This document shows, piece by piece, positions 11,605-24,008 of a stretch of 64,000 nucleotides of DNA (positions within the stretch are counted from its first letter, which is position 1; each line of letters opens with the position of its first letter). The translations under genes and the position numbers were made by a program. The stretch spans positions 4,464,001 through 4,528,000 of the forward strand of contig NZ_CP074149.1 in the NCBI RefSeq assembly GCF_019968765.1. Direction: 5' to 3'. This DNA is from Enterobacter sp. JBIWA008. Lineage in GTDB: Bacteria > Pseudomonadota > Gammaproteobacteria > Enterobacterales > Enterobacteriaceae. The notes under the pieces are model-generated. The model saw only the letters and a list, made by a program, of their open reading frames with translations, was not told the origin of the DNA and made no database searches.

Positions 11605-12378
11605 TCAGTCGAAACGTTGACTTAACGCAATCAGCGCTGAACAAAATTCCGTCGGATGAGAGATAAACGGGGCATGTGCGGCTTTGGCAACGATCTGCGA
11701 TTCACTGTCCGGCCAGAGTGAATCCAGCAGCGGAACCACTTTGCGCGGCACAATCCCGTCGAGGTAACCGTAGATACGCAGGTGTGGCACCGTCAGCTCA
11801 GCCAGCGGCTCACGCAGGTCAACCGTTTTCAGGAGCTCAAGGCCGCCGTTAAGCACCTCAACCTCCGGCATCGGCAGCGAAAGCACGGTCTGCTTCAGCG
11901 TTCGGGCATCCTTACGCGCGGTGTCAGTGCCCATTGTCTGCAATGCAAGGAACCGCTCTACGGTCCGCTGGAAATCGTCGCTCAGCTGCTGCTGGAAGCC
12001 TGCAAGCACCTCAGGCTTGATCCCCGGCCATTCATCCTGCGCGCTAAAACAGGGCGATGACGCCACCGTCACCAGCGCTTTTACGCGTTCAGGCCGCGAC
12101 AGCGCAATCTGGCTCGCCACCAGCCCGCCCAGGCTCCAGCCCAGCCAGACGGCGTTTTGCGGCGCAGCGTCCAGAACCTGCTGCGCCATTTCATCGAGCG
12201 ACAAGGCGCCATACCCGCGGCTGCGGCCAAAGCCGGGTAAATCCACCAGATGCAGTGTGAAATGCGAGGCAAGTTCCTCACGTATGCAATGCCACACTTC
12301 TGCATTCAGGCCCCATCCGTGCAGCAGCACAAGATGGCAATTTCCTGTCCCTACGGTCTGCCACCACAGCGTCTTCAT
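11605..12378 (-). CDS. bioH: Pimeloyl-ACP methyl ester esterase BioH
   Basis: BioH removes the methyl ester from pimeloyl-ACP, ending the synthesis of the biotin pimelate moiety. It has 257 residues and an alpha/beta-hydrolase fold. The nucleophile is Ser82 in GWSLGG, the oxyanion region is [12 protein letters not shown], the acid Asp lies in [11 protein letters not shown] and the His in [11 protein letters not shown]. It lies outside the main bio cluster, as in E. coli. It is divergent from gntX with only 37 bp between the starts, so the two promoters must overlap the neighbouring coding regions. Confidence 0.98.
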   Translation of the reverse strand: MKTLWWQTVGTGNCHLVLLHGWGLNAEVWHCIREELASHFTLHLVDLPGFGRSRGYGALSLDEMAQQVLDAAPQNAVWLGWSLGGLVASQIALSRPERVKALVTVASSPCFSAQDEWPGIKPEVLAGFQQQLSDDFQRTVERFLALQTMGTDTARKDARTLKQTVLSLPMPEVEVLNGGLELLKTVDLREPLAELTVPHLRIYGYLDGIVPRKVVPLLDSLWPDSESQIVAKAAHAPFISHPTEFCSALIALSQRFD

Positions 12379-12415
12379 CAGTTACTGTTCTCTTTTTTTC
12401 ACATGGAGGTTGCAC

Positions 12416-13099
12416 ATGCTAACAGTACCTGGTTTGTGCTGGCTATGCCAAATGCCGCTGGCGCTCAGCGGGTGGGGCGTCTGCTCCGTCTGCACGCGAT
12501 CGCTGCAATGGCGTATCGGGATCTGTCCAGAATGTGGTTTACCGGCCACAAACCCCTCGTTGCCCTGTGGTCGTTGCCTGAAAAAATGCCCACCGTGGAG
12601 CGCGCTGGTGGCCGTCGATGATTATGTTCCGCCGCTGAACAGGCTGATCCACGCGCTGAAGTTTTCCGGGCAGATCTCGCTGGCACAGCCCCTTGCCCGC
12701 CTGCTATTGCTGGCGGTTTTGCAGGCGCGACGTCACCGGGCACTGCCAAAAATCGACATGGTGGTGAATGTCCCTTTATACCGACGTCGGCACTGGCGGC
12801 GCGGCTATAACCAGAGTGATCTGATCTGCCGTCCCCTCGCACGGTGGCTCGGCTGTCGGTATGAGGCCAGCGCGCTGACACGCGTTCATGCCACCGCCAT
12901 CCAGCATCAGCTCAGCGCCCGGCTTCGCAAAAGAAACCTCAAAAATGCCTTTCGCCTTGAATTGCCGGTCGACGGTCTCCATATCGCGATTGTGGATGAT
13001 GTCGTCACCACGGGCAGTACCGTTGCTGAACTTTCCCGACTGCTTTTGCGAAGCGGCGCCGCGTCGGTTCAGGTATGGTGTCTGTGCCGTACCTTGTAG
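12416..13099 (+). CDS. gntX: GntX/ComF-family phosphoribosyltransferase-like protein
   Basis: The 227 residues begin MLTVPGLCWLCQMPLAL with GGAGGT just upstream; the frame is open far upstream but only this start fits the family. N-terminal CxxC pairs (CWLC, CSVC, CPECG, CGRC) form a probable zinc-binding region. A phosphoribosyltransferase fold follows, with the PRPP-type loop IVDDVVTTGSTVAE. ComF relatives serve DNA uptake in competent bacteria. In E. coli the gene was linked to gluconate use (gntX), or to use of DNA as a nutrient under the names yhgH and comF. Its biochemical activity is unproven. It is followed by nfuA after 61 bp. Confidence 0.95.
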   Translation: MLTVPGLCWLCQMPLALSGWGVCSVCTRSLQWRIGICPECGLPATNPSLPCGRCLKKCPPWSALVAVDDYVPPLNRLIHALKFSGQISLAQPLARLLLLAVLQARRHRALPKIDMVVNVPLYRRRHWRRGYNQSDLICRPLARWLGCRYEASALTRVHATAIQHQLSARLRKRNLKNAFRLELPVDGLHIAIVDDVVTTGSTVAELSRLLLRSGAASVQVWCLCRTL

Positions 13100-13160
13100 C
13101 CCTTCTTCAATGGGCGTATGATTATACCCAGGTAATTTAGTCAACTATTAGGCCAAAGCT

Positions 13161-13736
13161 ATGATCCGTATTTCCGATTCTGCACAAGCGCACTTTGCCA
13201 AACTGCTGGCAAATCAGGAAGAAGGGACGCAGATCCGCGTGTTTGTGATTAATCCAGGCACTCCGAATGCAGAATGTGGTGTTTCTTATTGTCCTCCGGA
13301 CGCTGTGGAAGCTACTGACACTGCCCTTAAATTTGAACAGCTCACCGCCTACGTTGATGAGCTGAGCGCACCGTATCTTGAAGATGCGGAGATCGACTTC
13401 GTCACCGATCAGCTGGGTTCTCAGCTGACCCTGAAAGCGCCGAACGCGAAAATGCGTAAAGTGTCTGACGATGCCCCTCTGATGGAGCGCGTTGAGTATC
13501 TGCTGCAATCCCAGATTAACCCACAGCTGGCGGGCCACGGTGGTCGTGTTTCCCTGATGGAAATCACCGATGAAGGTTTTGCGATTCTGCAGTTCGGCGG
13601 CGGCTGTAACGGCTGTTCAATGGTCGATGTGACGCTGAAAGAAGGGATCGAGAAGCAGCTGCTGAACGAGTTCCCGGAACTGAAAGGCGTGCGTGACCTG
13701 ACCGAGCACCAGCGCGGCGAGCACTCTTACTACTAA
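13161..13736 (+). CDS. nfuA: Fe-S biogenesis carrier NfuA
   Basis: NfuA carries [4Fe-4S] clusters to apo-proteins under oxidative stress and iron starvation, and regenerates the auxiliary cluster of lipoyl synthase. It has 191 residues. The N-terminal degenerate A-type domain keeps two cysteines (Cys39 and Cys44). The C-terminal Nfu domain has the cluster-binding CxxC at Cys149/Cys152 ([11 protein letters not shown]). It sits between gntX and gntT as in E. coli. A REP element follows the stop. Confidence 0.99.
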   Translation: MIRISDSAQAHFAKLLANQEEGTQIRVFVINPGTPNAECGVSYCPPDAVEATDTALKFEQLTAYVDELSAPYLEDAEIDFVTDQLGSQLTLKAPNAKMRKVSDDAPLMERVEYLLQSQINPQLAGHGGRVSLMEITDEGFAILQFGGGCNGCSMVDVTLKEGIEKQLLNEFPELKGVRDLTEHQRGEHSYY

Positions 13737-13754
13737 TTCAGTATCCGTCTGTAT

Positions 13755-13785
13755 CGCCCGGTGGCGCTGCGCTTACCGGGCCTAC
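13755..13785 (+). repeat. REP element after nfuA
   Basis: CGCCCGGTGGCG and CTTACCGGGC form the classical imperfect REP palindrome with the usual CCTAC tail. It belongs to a different family from the CCCTCTCCC repeats elsewhere in the window. Confidence 0.8.
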
Positions 13786-13809
13786 CTTCCATTGCCTCTC
13801 CCCCCATAT

Positions 13810-13825
13810 GTTGACCTGCGTCTCA
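13810..13825 (+). promoter_or_regulatory. Candidate CRP site of gntT
   Basis: GTTGA-N6-TCTCA matches TGTGA-N6-TCACA at 7 of 10 positions. With a start site near 13889 it is centred near -71, which agrees with the CRP position I recall for E. coli gntT. The match is weak, and the call rests on position. Confidence 0.4.
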
Positions 13826-13866
13826 TAATTCAAATTTAGCCTCCCAGGGTGATTCTCAATCACATC

Positions 13867-13882
13867 ATGTTACCCGTATCAT
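13867..13882 (+). promoter_or_regulatory. GntR operator 1 overlapping the gntT -10
   Basis: ATGTTACCCGTATCAT fits the gnt operator form ATGTTA-N4-TAACAT with one mismatch. Its right half, TATCAT, doubles as a plausible -10. GntR repression relieved by gluconate is established for E. coli gntT. Confidence 0.8.
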
Positions 13883-14006
13883 TCTCGTGGGCACTCAGCA
13901 TCCTTATAACAGCCGACTAAACTTAATAGTTTTGAAGGCATCAGTATGAGTGCCGTTAACGCTCTGTTCCCAGTTGGGACAATCGGAATTTGTCGTTGAA
14001 ACAATG

Positions 14007-14022
14007 ACGTTACCCATAACAA
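14007..14022 (+). promoter_or_regulatory. GntR operator 2 in the gntT leader
   Basis: ACGTTACCCATAACAA has the same GTTA-N4-TAAC core, with its centre 140 bp downstream of operator 1 and 20 bp before the gntT ATG. A second downstream operator is a known feature of E. coli gntT and fits repression by looping. Confidence 0.75.
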
Positions 14023-14041
14023 TTCAAAGGCCAGGTAAATC

Positions 14042-15358
14042 ATGCCATTAGTCATCGTTGCTATCGGTGTTGTGTTATTACTGCTCTTGATGATCCGTTT
14101 CAAAATGAACGGATTTATCGCTCTGGTTCTGGTGGCACTTGCAGTCGGTCTGATGCAGGGTATGCCGCTGGTGAAAGTCATCAGCTCGATTAAAGCCGGT
14201 GTCGGCGGCACGCTCGGCAGCCTGGCATTGATCATGGGCTTCGGCGCCATGCTCGGTAAAATGCTGGCGGACTGCGGGGGCGCGCAGCGTATCGCCACCA
14301 CGCTGATTGCTAAATTTGGTAAGCAACACATTCAGTGGGCAGTGGTTTTAACCGGTTTTACCGTCGGTTTCGCGCTGTTCTATGAAGTGGGCTTCGTGCT
14401 GATGCTGCCGCTGGTGTTCACCATCGCGGCTGCGGCAAACATCCCGCTGCTGTATGTCGGTGTGCCAATGGCTGCGGCGCTGTCCGTGACCCACGGCTTC
14501 CTGCCGCCGCACCCGGGTCCAACCGCCATCGCAACCATCTTCCACGCGGATATGGGTAAAACCCTGCTGTTCGGTACGATTCTGGCGATCCCGACGGTGA
14601 TTCTGGCAGGACCGGTTTATGCCCGCTTCCTGAAAGGCATTGATAAGCCGATCCCGGAAGGTCTGTACAGCGCCAAAACCTTCACCGAAGAAGAGATGCC
14701 TGGCTTTGGCGTCAGCGTCTGGACCTCACTGGTACCGGTGATCCTGATGGCGATGCGTGCGGTTGCGGAGATGGTGCTGCCAAAAGGACATGCATTCCTG
14801 GCCGTTGCGGAATTCCTGGGTGACCCGGTAATGGCCACGCTGATTGCGGTGCTGATCGCGATGTTCACCTTCGGTCTTAACCGTGGCCGTTCAATGGATC
14901 AGATCAACGACACGCTGACCTCTTCCATCAAAATCATTGCCATGATGCTCCTGATCATCGGCGGTGGCGGTGCGTTCAAGCAGGTTCTGGTCGACAGCGG
15001 CGTGGACAAATACATCGCGGCCATGATGCATGAAACCAACGTATCGCCGCTTCTCATGGCCTGGTCTATTGCTGCAGTTCTGCGTATTGCGCTGGGTTCT
15101 GCGACCGTTGCGGCGATCACCGCAGGCGGTATCGTTGCCCCGCTGATCGCAACCACGGGTGTTAGCCCTGAGCTGATGGTTATCGCCGTCGGTTCCGGTA
15201 GCGTAATTTTCTCTCACGTTAACGACCCTGGCTTCTGGCTGTTCAAGGAGTACTTCAACCTGACCATCGGTGAAACCATCAAGTCCTGGTCCGCGCTGGA
15301 AACTATTATTTCGGTGTGCGGTCTGGTCGGGGTGCTGCTGTTGAATATGGTTATCTGA
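14042..15358 (+). CDS. gntT: High-affinity gluconate:H+ symporter GntT
   Basis: GntT is a polytopic inner-membrane gluconate permease of the GntP family. The 438 residues match E. coli in length and almost in sequence, with about 12-14 hydrophobic segments and the conserved loop HGFLPPHPGPTAIA. The start ATG has AAAGGCCAGG upstream. Two GntR operators and a candidate CRP site lie in the 305-bp gap before it. The gap also holds a 17-codon reading frame (13946-13999) between the operators. A strong bidirectional terminator shared with malQ follows the stop. Confidence 0.98.
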   Translation: MPLVIVAIGVVLLLLLMIRFKMNGFIALVLVALAVGLMQGMPLVKVISSIKAGVGGTLGSLALIMGFGAMLGKMLADCGGAQRIATTLIAKFGKQHIQWAVVLTGFTVGFALFYEVGFVLMLPLVFTIAAAANIPLLYVGVPMAAALSVTHGFLPPHPGPTAIATIFHADMGKTLLFGTILAIPTVILAGPVYARFLKGIDKPIPEGLYSAKTFTEEEMPGFGVSVWTSLVPVILMAMRAVAEMVLPKGHAFLAVAEFLGDPVMATLIAVLIAMFTFGLNRGRSMDQINDTLTSSIKIIAMMLLIIGGGGAFKQVLVDSGVDKYIAAMMHETNVSPLLMAWSIAAVLRIALGSATVAAITAGGIVAPLIATTGVSPELMVIAVGSGSVIFSHVNDPGFWLFKEYFNLTIGETIKSWSALETIISVCGLVGVLLLNMVI

Positions 15359-15362
15359 TGTA

Positions 15363-15396
15363 AAAAAAGAACCCGCCAACAGGCGGGTTCTTTTTT
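15363..15396. terminator. Bidirectional terminator of gntT and malQ
   Basis: AAAAAAGAACCCGCC pairs with GGCGGGTTCTTTTTT around a 4-nt loop. It serves gntT on the plus strand and malPQ on the minus strand, and touches the last codons of malQ. Confidence 0.93.
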
Positions 15397-17476
15397 ATTT
15401 CTTCTTCACTACCGCCCTTCTACGCTTATCCAAATCCTTAATCAGCTTGTTCACCCCATCATCGGCAAACATCTTCTCAAGGGTTGTGGACAACTTGCGA
15501 CGCCAGTTCTTGTACTGATAGCTGGTCCCCGGGATGTTCACCGGCTCCGCCATATCAATCCAGTCTTCCGGCTGCAGGCCCAGCAGGGCGCTGTTGCTGT
15601 CGGCAATATAGCGCTGCAAACCGCGATTGAGGGTAGCGGTCATCGACATCAATGACGCCTTATGTCCGGCACGTTTCGGCAGACAGCCCTGCTTGTGCAG
15701 CGCATCCAGCAGCCCCTGTTTGGAGAGCTCGCGATCCTGATACAGGCCGCGCAAAACCTCTTCATCAGGATACAGGCCCAGCGTTTTGCCGAGCGTCAGA
15801 TCGCCGCTTTCCCAATAGCCACGAAGCGTAGGAAGGTCATGCGTCGTCGCGACTGCCATTGACTGTTCAGGGTACGCTTTCGGCGCGCGGAAGGTTTTCT
15901 CATGGTCGTTTTCAAAATAGAGCACTTTATAGGAGTAGACGCCGCTGTCGCGGAGCTTGCTGACAATTTCTACCGGCACGGTACCGAGATCTTCACCGAT
16001 CACCATGCACTGATGGCGTTTACTCTCCAGCGCAAGGATCGACAGCAGATCGTCAACCGGATACTGCACGTACGCCCCGTGATCGGCCGTTTCACCGTAC
16101 GGGATCCACCACAGACGCAGCACGGACATCACGTGGTCGATACGCAGCGCCCCGCAGTTCTGCATGTTAGCGCGCAGCAGGTCGATAAACGGCTCGTAGG
16201 CGCGCGCCGCCATGACGTGCGGATCCATCGGCGGTAATCCCCAGTTCTGACCAAGCGGGCCGAGAATATCCGGCGGCGCGCCGACGGAGGCTTTCAGACA
16301 GTAAAGCTCACGGTCGCACCAGGTTTCCGCGCCGCCTTCCGCCACGCCGACGGCCAGATCGCGATACAGGCCGATCGGCATCTTATAGCCCTGGCTCACC
16401 TGCCAGCAGGCGGCAAACTGGCTGTACGCCAGCCACTGCAGCCACAGGTAGAAGTCCACCTCGTCGGCATGATTTTTACAGAACGCTTTGACTTCAGGCG
16501 TGTCGACGGACTGATACGCTTCCGGCCAGACCGGCCAGCCCCAGCGCATTTCATCCTCTTTCACCTGATATGCGTGCAGCGCATCAAACGCCGCCTGCCA
16601 GTACAGGCTCTCACCCTCCAGCGTCACAAACTGGCGGAAAGCTGCCATCTGCTCGTCATCGCGCTGTGAAAAGCCTTTCCACGCCAGACGCAGCGCGGCC
16701 ATTTTCAGCGCCGTGACGGTGGAATAGTCCACCCAGTCTGCGTCGCGCGCCTGCTTGAGAGCCTGCTGCGTGGTACTGAGTTTCCACCACGCCTGCGCCT
16801 CTTTGCTGTTTTTGAAGTCATCTAACGCGTTAACGTCGATATAAATCACGTTCAGCCAGCGGCGGGAAGACGGGCTATACGGGCTGGCGCTCTCCGGGTT
16901 GGCCGGATAGAGCGCGTGGATCGGGTTGAGGCCAATAAACGCGCCGCCGCGCTCGCCCACATCCACCAGCATCTTTTTCAGATCGCCAAAATCACCGATG
17001 CCCCAGTTGCTGTCGGAGCGCAGGGTGTAGAGCTGCACGCAGGCGCCCCACAGCTTTTTACCTTCAAGCAGCGCCTGTGGCTCGTAGCAGCGTTTTGGCG
17101 CGACGATTACCCGGCAGTGGAAGCGCTGGTCATCCTGGGTGAGCGTTAGGGTGTGATACCCCTCCGGCAGCTTCGCCGGAAGGTTTAACGTTTTGCCGCC
17201 GGTGGCGTGGCCTTTGTGCTGATGCCCCTCTTCGGTGGTCAGCAGCCAGCTAAACTCGCCGCGCCCCTCCACCGCCAGCGGCATCTTTTTGCCTGCGGTG
17301 AATACCTTCACGTTCGGCACCGGCGCAACCGACGCTTTCGCGTCGGTTTTGTGCATGGCATCCAGCAAACGTCTTTTGGTGTCGGCGCCAATAGACTGCG
17401 GTTTGCCGTGAGCATTAATGTAACTGAGGCTGATTCCCGCCGCCTGCGCGGCGCTGTCCAGACGTTTACTCTCCAT
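15395..17476 (-). CDS. malQ: 4-alpha-glucanotransferase (amylomaltase) MalQ
   Basis: MalQ is a cytosolic GH77 enzyme that transfers glucanyl units between maltodextrins, releasing glucose and making chains long enough for MalP. It has 693 residues (694 in E. coli). Visible features are the N-terminal extension MESKRLDSAAQAAGISL, the barrel motif NWGIGDFGDL, the catalytic nucleophile region GALRIDHVM, the acid region VIGEDLGTVP and the later TTHDLPTLRGYW. It is the second gene of malPQ, 9 bp after the malP stop. Confidence 0.98.
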   Translation of the reverse strand: MESKRLDSAAQAAGISLSYINAHGKPQSIGADTKRRLLDAMHKTDAKASVAPVPNVKVFTAGKKMPLAVEGRGEFSWLLTTEEGHQHKGHATGGKTLNLPAKLPEGYHTLTLTQDDQRFHCRVIVAPKRCYEPQALLEGKKLWGACVQLYTLRSDSNWGIGDFGDLKKMLVDVGERGGAFIGLNPIHALYPANPESASPYSPSSRRWLNVIYIDVNALDDFKNSKEAQAWWKLSTTQQALKQARDADWVDYSTVTALKMAALRLAWKGFSQRDDEQMAAFRQFVTLEGESLYWQAAFDALHAYQVKEDEMRWGWPVWPEAYQSVDTPEVKAFCKNHADEVDFYLWLQWLAYSQFAACWQVSQGYKMPIGLYRDLAVGVAEGGAETWCDRELYCLKASVGAPPDILGPLGQNWGLPPMDPHVMAARAYEPFIDLLRANMQNCGALRIDHVMSVLRLWWIPYGETADHGAYVQYPVDDLLSILALESKRHQCMVIGEDLGTVPVEIVSKLRDSGVYSYKVLYFENDHEKTFRAPKAYPEQSMAVATTHDLPTLRGYWESGDLTLGKTLGLYPDEEVLRGLYQDRELSKQGLLDALHKQGCLPKRAGHKASLMSMTATLNRGLQRYIADSNSALLGLQPEDWIDMAEPVNIPGTSYQYKNWRRKLSTTLEKMFADDGVNKLIKDLDKRRRAVVKKK

Positions 17477-17485
17477 CGCGCTTCC

Positions 17486-19879
17486 TTAGCGTTTTGCCTG
17501 CCAGATACGGGCCTGATAATCACGGATTGAACGGTCAGAGCTGAACATACCGCAGCGGGCGGTGTTCAGAATGCACGCGCGGGTCCAGGCTTCCTGGTCG
17601 CGATACAGCACGTCGACCTGCTTTTGCGCTTCAACGTAGGCCGTAAAGTCCGCCATCACCAGATACGGGTCACCGCCGTGTTTGTCCATGCTGTGCAGCA
17701 TCTGGTCAAACGCATGCTTGTCGCCGTCGCTGTATTTACCGCTTTCCAGCTCCTTCAGCACCGCATCGAGCACTTTGTCTTTCTTACGCCATTTCACCGG
17801 GTCATAGCCTTTGGCCTTGATGGCTTTCACCTCTTCCACGGTATGGCCAAAGATAAAGATGTTCTCTTCACCCACCTTCTCGGCGATTTCGACGTTTGCC
17901 CCGTCGAGCGTACCGACGGTCAGCGCGCCGTTCAGCGCCAGCTTCATGTTGCCGGTACCGGACGCCTCTTTCCCTGCCGTCGAGATCTGCTCGGAAATAT
18001 CCGCCGCCGGGATTAACATTTCAGCCGCCGAGACGCAGTAGTCCGGCAGGAACACCACCTTCAGCTTGTCGCCCACTTTCGGATCGCTGTTGATCGCCGC
18101 CGCCACTTTATTGATGGCGAGAATAATGTTTTTCGCCAGATAGTAGCCCGGTGCCGCTTTCGCACCGAACAGGAACACGCGCGGCACGCGGTCGGCCTGC
18201 GGGTTCTCGCGGATCTCTTTGTACAGCGCCAGAATGTGCAGCAGGTTCAGGTGCTGACGTTTGTACTCGTGCAGACGCTTGATCTGGATATCGAAAATGG
18301 CATTCGGGTTGATCTCAATCCCGGTACGCATTTTCACGAACTCCGCCAGGCGAACCTTGTTCTCCAGCTTGATCGCCCGGTACTGCTCGCGGAACTTCGC
18401 GTCGTCAGCGTATTTTTCCAGGTTGATGAGCTGGTCCAGATCGTTGGCCCACTCTTTCTTCAGGGTCTTGTCCAGCAGGCCGGCAAGCAGCGGGTTGCAC
18501 TGCTTGATCCAGCGACGCGGCGTAATGCCGTTGGTCACGTTGTGGAATTTGGTCGGCCACAGCTGGTGGTATTCCGGGAAGAGATCTTTGACTACCAGAT
18601 CCGAGTGAAGCGCCGCCACGCCGTTCACCGCAAAGCCGCTGACCACGCACATGTTCGCCATGCGCACCTGCTTATCGTGAACCACCGCCAGCTTCGCCCA
18701 GACCGCTTTGTTGCCCGGCCAGGTTTTATCCACCAGGGTTTTAAACTGGTCGTTAATCTTGTTGATGATCTGCATGTGGCGCGGCAGGAGCGTTTTCACC
18801 AGCTTCTCATCCCAGCACTCGAGCGCTTCTGGCATCAGAGTGTGGTTGGTGTAGGCAAAGGTACGGCTGGTGATGGCCCAGGCGTCATCCCAGCCCAGCT
18901 GATGCTCGTCGATCAGCACGCGCAGCAGTTCCGGGATCGCAATCGTCGGGTGCGTGTCGTTGAGCTGAATCACCTCGAAGTCCGGCAGCTGCGCCAGCTT
19001 GCGGCCCGCCAGGTGATGGCGACGCAGAATATCCGCCACGGAGCAGGCGCACTGGAAGTACTGCTGCATCAGGCGCAGCTTTTTACCGGCCAGGTGGTTG
19101 TCGTTCGGGTAGAGGACTTTGGTCAGCTTCTCGGCGTCGATGCCCTGCTGCTCGGCGCGCAGGAAATCGCCGTCGTTAAATTTGGTCAGGTTAAACGGAT
19201 GCGCGTGCTTCGCCTGCCACAGACGCAGCGGCTGCGCCACGCCGTTACGGTAGCCGAGCACCGGCAGATCCCAGGCTTCACCGGTAATGGTGAACGCCGG
19301 TTCCCAGAGCCCCTGCTTTGTGACTTTTCCGCCAATGCCAACCTGCACGTCCAGCTGCGCGTTGTGGCGGAACCACGGATAAGTATTGCGATGCCAGTCA
19401 TCCGGCGCTTCCATCTGATGACCATCGGCAAACGACTGACGGAACAGGCCGTACTGGTAGTTCAGACCGTAGCCAATCGCCGACTGGCCGACGGTCGCCA
19501 TGGAGTCCAGGAAACAGGCCGCCAGACGTCCCAGGCCGCCGTTGCCCAGCGCCGGGTCAATCTCTTCTTCCAGCAGGTCGGTCAGGTTAATGTCGTGTTC
19601 TTTGAGGACGTCACCGACGTCCTGATACCAGCCGAGGTTCAACAGGTTGTTGCCCGTCAGACGGCCAATCAGGAATTCCATTGAAATGTAGTTTACATGG
19701 CGCTGGTTCTTCACCGGCTTTGCCAAAGGCTGAGCATCCAGCTGTTCTGCGAGCGCACCGCTCACTGCCTGCCACCACTGGTGAGGCGTCATTTCGTTTG
19801 CAGCATGAAGGCCAAAACGCTGCCACTGACGCGTCAGGGCAGCCTGGAATTGAGCTTTGTTGAAGGTAGGCTGTGACAT
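17486..19879 (-). CDS. malP: Maltodextrin phosphorylase MalP
   Basis: MalP is a cytosolic PLP enzyme that phosphorolyses maltodextrins to glucose-1-phosphate. The 797 residues from [12 protein letters not shown] match the E. coli length; an in-frame start 33 bp upstream adds no conserved sequence. The PLP-lysine motif [20 protein letters not shown] is present near residue 640, and [15 protein letters not shown] marks the N-terminal active-site region. It leads malPQ, is divergent from its activator malT, and has a cluster of MalT-type boxes upstream. The window also holds its glycogen-acting paralogue glgP. Confidence 0.98.
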   Translation of the reverse strand: MSQPTFNKAQFQAALTRQWQRFGLHAANEMTPHQWWQAVSGALAEQLDAQPLAKPVKNQRHVNYISMEFLIGRLTGNNLLNLGWYQDVGDVLKEHDINLTDLLEEEIDPALGNGGLGRLAACFLDSMATVGQSAIGYGLNYQYGLFRQSFADGHQMEAPDDWHRNTYPWFRHNAQLDVQVGIGGKVTKQGLWEPAFTITGEAWDLPVLGYRNGVAQPLRLWQAKHAHPFNLTKFNDGDFLRAEQQGIDAEKLTKVLYPNDNHLAGKKLRLMQQYFQCACSVADILRRHHLAGRKLAQLPDFEVIQLNDTHPTIAIPELLRVLIDEHQLGWDDAWAITSRTFAYTNHTLMPEALECWDEKLVKTLLPRHMQIINKINDQFKTLVDKTWPGNKAVWAKLAVVHDKQVRMANMCVVSGFAVNGVAALHSDLVVKDLFPEYHQLWPTKFHNVTNGITPRRWIKQCNPLLAGLLDKTLKKEWANDLDQLINLEKYADDAKFREQYRAIKLENKVRLAEFVKMRTGIEINPNAIFDIQIKRLHEYKRQHLNLLHILALYKEIRENPQADRVPRVFLFGAKAAPGYYLAKNIILAINKVAAAINSDPKVGDKLKVVFLPDYCVSAAEMLIPAADISEQISTAGKEASGTGNMKLALNGALTVGTLDGANVEIAEKVGEENIFIFGHTVEEVKAIKAKGYDPVKWRKKDKVLDAVLKELESGKYSDGDKHAFDQMLHSMDKHGGDPYLVMADFTAYVEAQKQVDVLYRDQEAWTRACILNTARCGMFSSDRSIRDYQARIWQAKR

Positions 19880-19946
19880 AGGGGATCGGCATCCTTTAGA
19901 AAGAAAACACAAGTTGGCGCTAGTGTGCCTGGCTCATTTCCCCTCT

Positions 19947-19992
19947 TCCTCCTCCTGTGGGGGATTAGACAGGGAGGAGTAGCGGGGATGAG
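19947..19992. promoter_or_regulatory. Cluster of candidate MalT boxes at malPQ
   Basis: AGGAGGAGGA (minus strand, 19947-19956), GGGAGGAG (plus, 19972-19979) and GGGGATGAG (plus, 19984-19992) resemble the MalT half-box GGA(T/G)GA. A CRP-like TGTGA-N6-CCACT follows at 20001-20016. malPQ is known to be activated by MalT with maltotriose. The rest of the 586-bp gap (19880-20465) is AT-rich with the malT CRP site; no gene was seen in it. Confidence 0.5.
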
Positions 19993-20327
19993 CATAAAAG
20001 TGTGATCGAGGCCACTCTCAGAGCATAGTTCGAGTGTGCCCGGAAGATAAAAAAGTAACCGGGGAGAATGTCAAAGAAATGAAATGCAGTTTCGGGTGAA
20101 ATTAATCCGTTCTGAAATGATTACTTACGTAGAATAATAATTTTGTAATTGGGTCAAATCTAACGAGATTATTACCCCCACTCAACTTTACCCATAATTT
20201 ATTAATTTTGACGTCACCATACCTTTCTGAAACCAGTTTCAGCGCAGCCGCAACAGAAGCATACAAGCCAGCATTGACGCGGCGCTGAAGCCCTTTTCAG
20301 AAAGTTCCATCATCTGTCTGAATGTTT

Positions 20328-20343
20328 TGTGACAGAGTGCAAA
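20328..20343 (+). promoter_or_regulatory. CRP site of malT
   Basis: TGTGACAGAGTGCAAA has a perfect left half-site and a weak right one. It closely resembles the known E. coli malT CRP site as I recall it, and lies 122 bp before the start codon. Confidence 0.65.
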
Positions 20344-20411
20344 TTCAGAGCCACCAAATCCAGACATAACTTGCAATAGTTCTCTTTCTGGCCGACCTTA
20401 TATCGTATTAA

Positions 20412-23171
<2,760 letters not shown>

Positions 23172-23176
23172 GTTTG

Positions 23177-23229
23177 GTGCGGCCTGATGCCCTCACCCCG
23201 GCCCTCTCCCACAGGGAGAGGGAGAAAGG
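23177..23229 (+). repeat. Palindromic intergenic repeat, copy D
   Basis: GTGCGGCCTGATGCCCTCAC is followed by CCCGGCCCTCTCCC-ACA-GGGAGAGGG. This is the best-preserved form of the family. It fills the convergent gap between malT and glpR, where no T-tract terminator is visible. Confidence 0.85.
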
Positions 23230-23233
23230 CTTT

Positions 23234-23992
23234 TCAACACAACTCTAACTGCAAATTATTATCCTTAATCACCTGCATCACGCCCGCCGGCGGCATCACG
23301 TCGGTATAGACCGCATCCACCATGCTGATGCTGCCCATGTTCACCATCGCGTTACGGCCAAACTTCGAATGGTCCACCACCAGCATCACGTGGCGTGAGT
23401 TTTCAATAATCGCGCGCTTGGTGCGCACCTCGTGATAATCAAACTCCAGCAGCGAGCCGTCGCTGTCGATGCCGCTGATCCCGAGAATGCCAAAGTCGAG
23501 GCGGAACTGAGAGATAAAATCGAGGGTCGCTTCGCCGATAATCCCACCGTCGCGGCTGCGCAGTTCACCGCCCGCGAGGATGATGCGGAAATCGTCTTTC
23601 TGCATCAGGGTATTGGCCACGTTCAGGTTGTTGGTGACCACGCGCAGGTTCTCGTGATCCAGCAGCGCATGGGCGACCGCTTCCGGCGTGGTGCCGATAT
23701 CAATAAACAGCGTCGCCCCGTTCGGGATCTGGCTGGCGACCTTGCGGGCAATGCGCTCTTTCTCTGCCGTCTGCGTGGCTTTACGGTCATGCCAGGAGGT
23801 GTTGACCGAACTGGACGGCAGCGCCGCGCCGCCGTGGTGGCGAAGAATGCGGTTCTGATCGGCCAGGTCGTTCAGGTCACGACGGATGGTTTGTGGGCTG
23901 ACGGCAAACTGCTCCACCAGCTCTTCGGTGCTGACGTATCCCTGTTTTTTTACCAGTTCGATAATGGCGTCATGACGTTGTGTTTGTTTCAT
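23234..23992 (-). CDS. glpR: Glycerol-3-phosphate regulon repressor GlpR
   Basis: GlpR is a DeoR-family repressor released by glycerol-3-phosphate; it controls glpD, glpFK, glpTQ and glpABC. The 252 residues start MKQTQRHDAIIELV. The N-terminal DeoR HTH is YVSTEELVEQFAVSPQTIRRDL. The C-terminal effector domain follows, with the phosphosugar-binding DIGTTPEAVAHAL and GILGISGIDSDGS. A TTG codon one position upstream is unlikely to be used. It is the last gene of glpEGR, 16 bp after glpG. A GlpR operator is visible in the nearby glpD promoter. Confidence 0.98.
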   Translation of the reverse strand: MKQTQRHDAIIELVKKQGYVSTEELVEQFAVSPQTIRRDLNDLADQNRILRHHGGAALPSSSVNTSWHDRKATQTAEKERIARKVASQIPNGATLFIDIGTTPEAVAHALLDHENLRVVTNNLNVANTLMQKDDFRIILAGGELRSRDGGIIGEATLDFISQFRLDFGILGISGIDSDGSLLEFDYHEVRTKRAIIENSRHVMLVVDHSKFGRNAMVNMGSISMVDAVYTDVMPPAGVMQVIKDNNLQLELC

Positions 23993-24008
23993 CAATTATC
24001 CCTGAGAA

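Noticed and set aside
11921..12415. Long N-terminal extension of GntX
   Set aside because: The frame is open upstream by chance, antisense to bioH. The family begins at MLTVPGLCWLC with a strong ribosome site before 12416.
13848..13864. GGTGA ... TCACA as a CRP site for gntT
   Set aside because: The half-sites are separated by seven bases instead of six and would sit over the -35. The site at 13810-13825 fits the expected position better.
18236..19684. 482-codon open frame antisense to malP
   Set aside because: malP is complete with all phosphorylase motifs on the other strand. The antisense translation has no recognisable domain and reflects the high-GC codon bias of the real gene.
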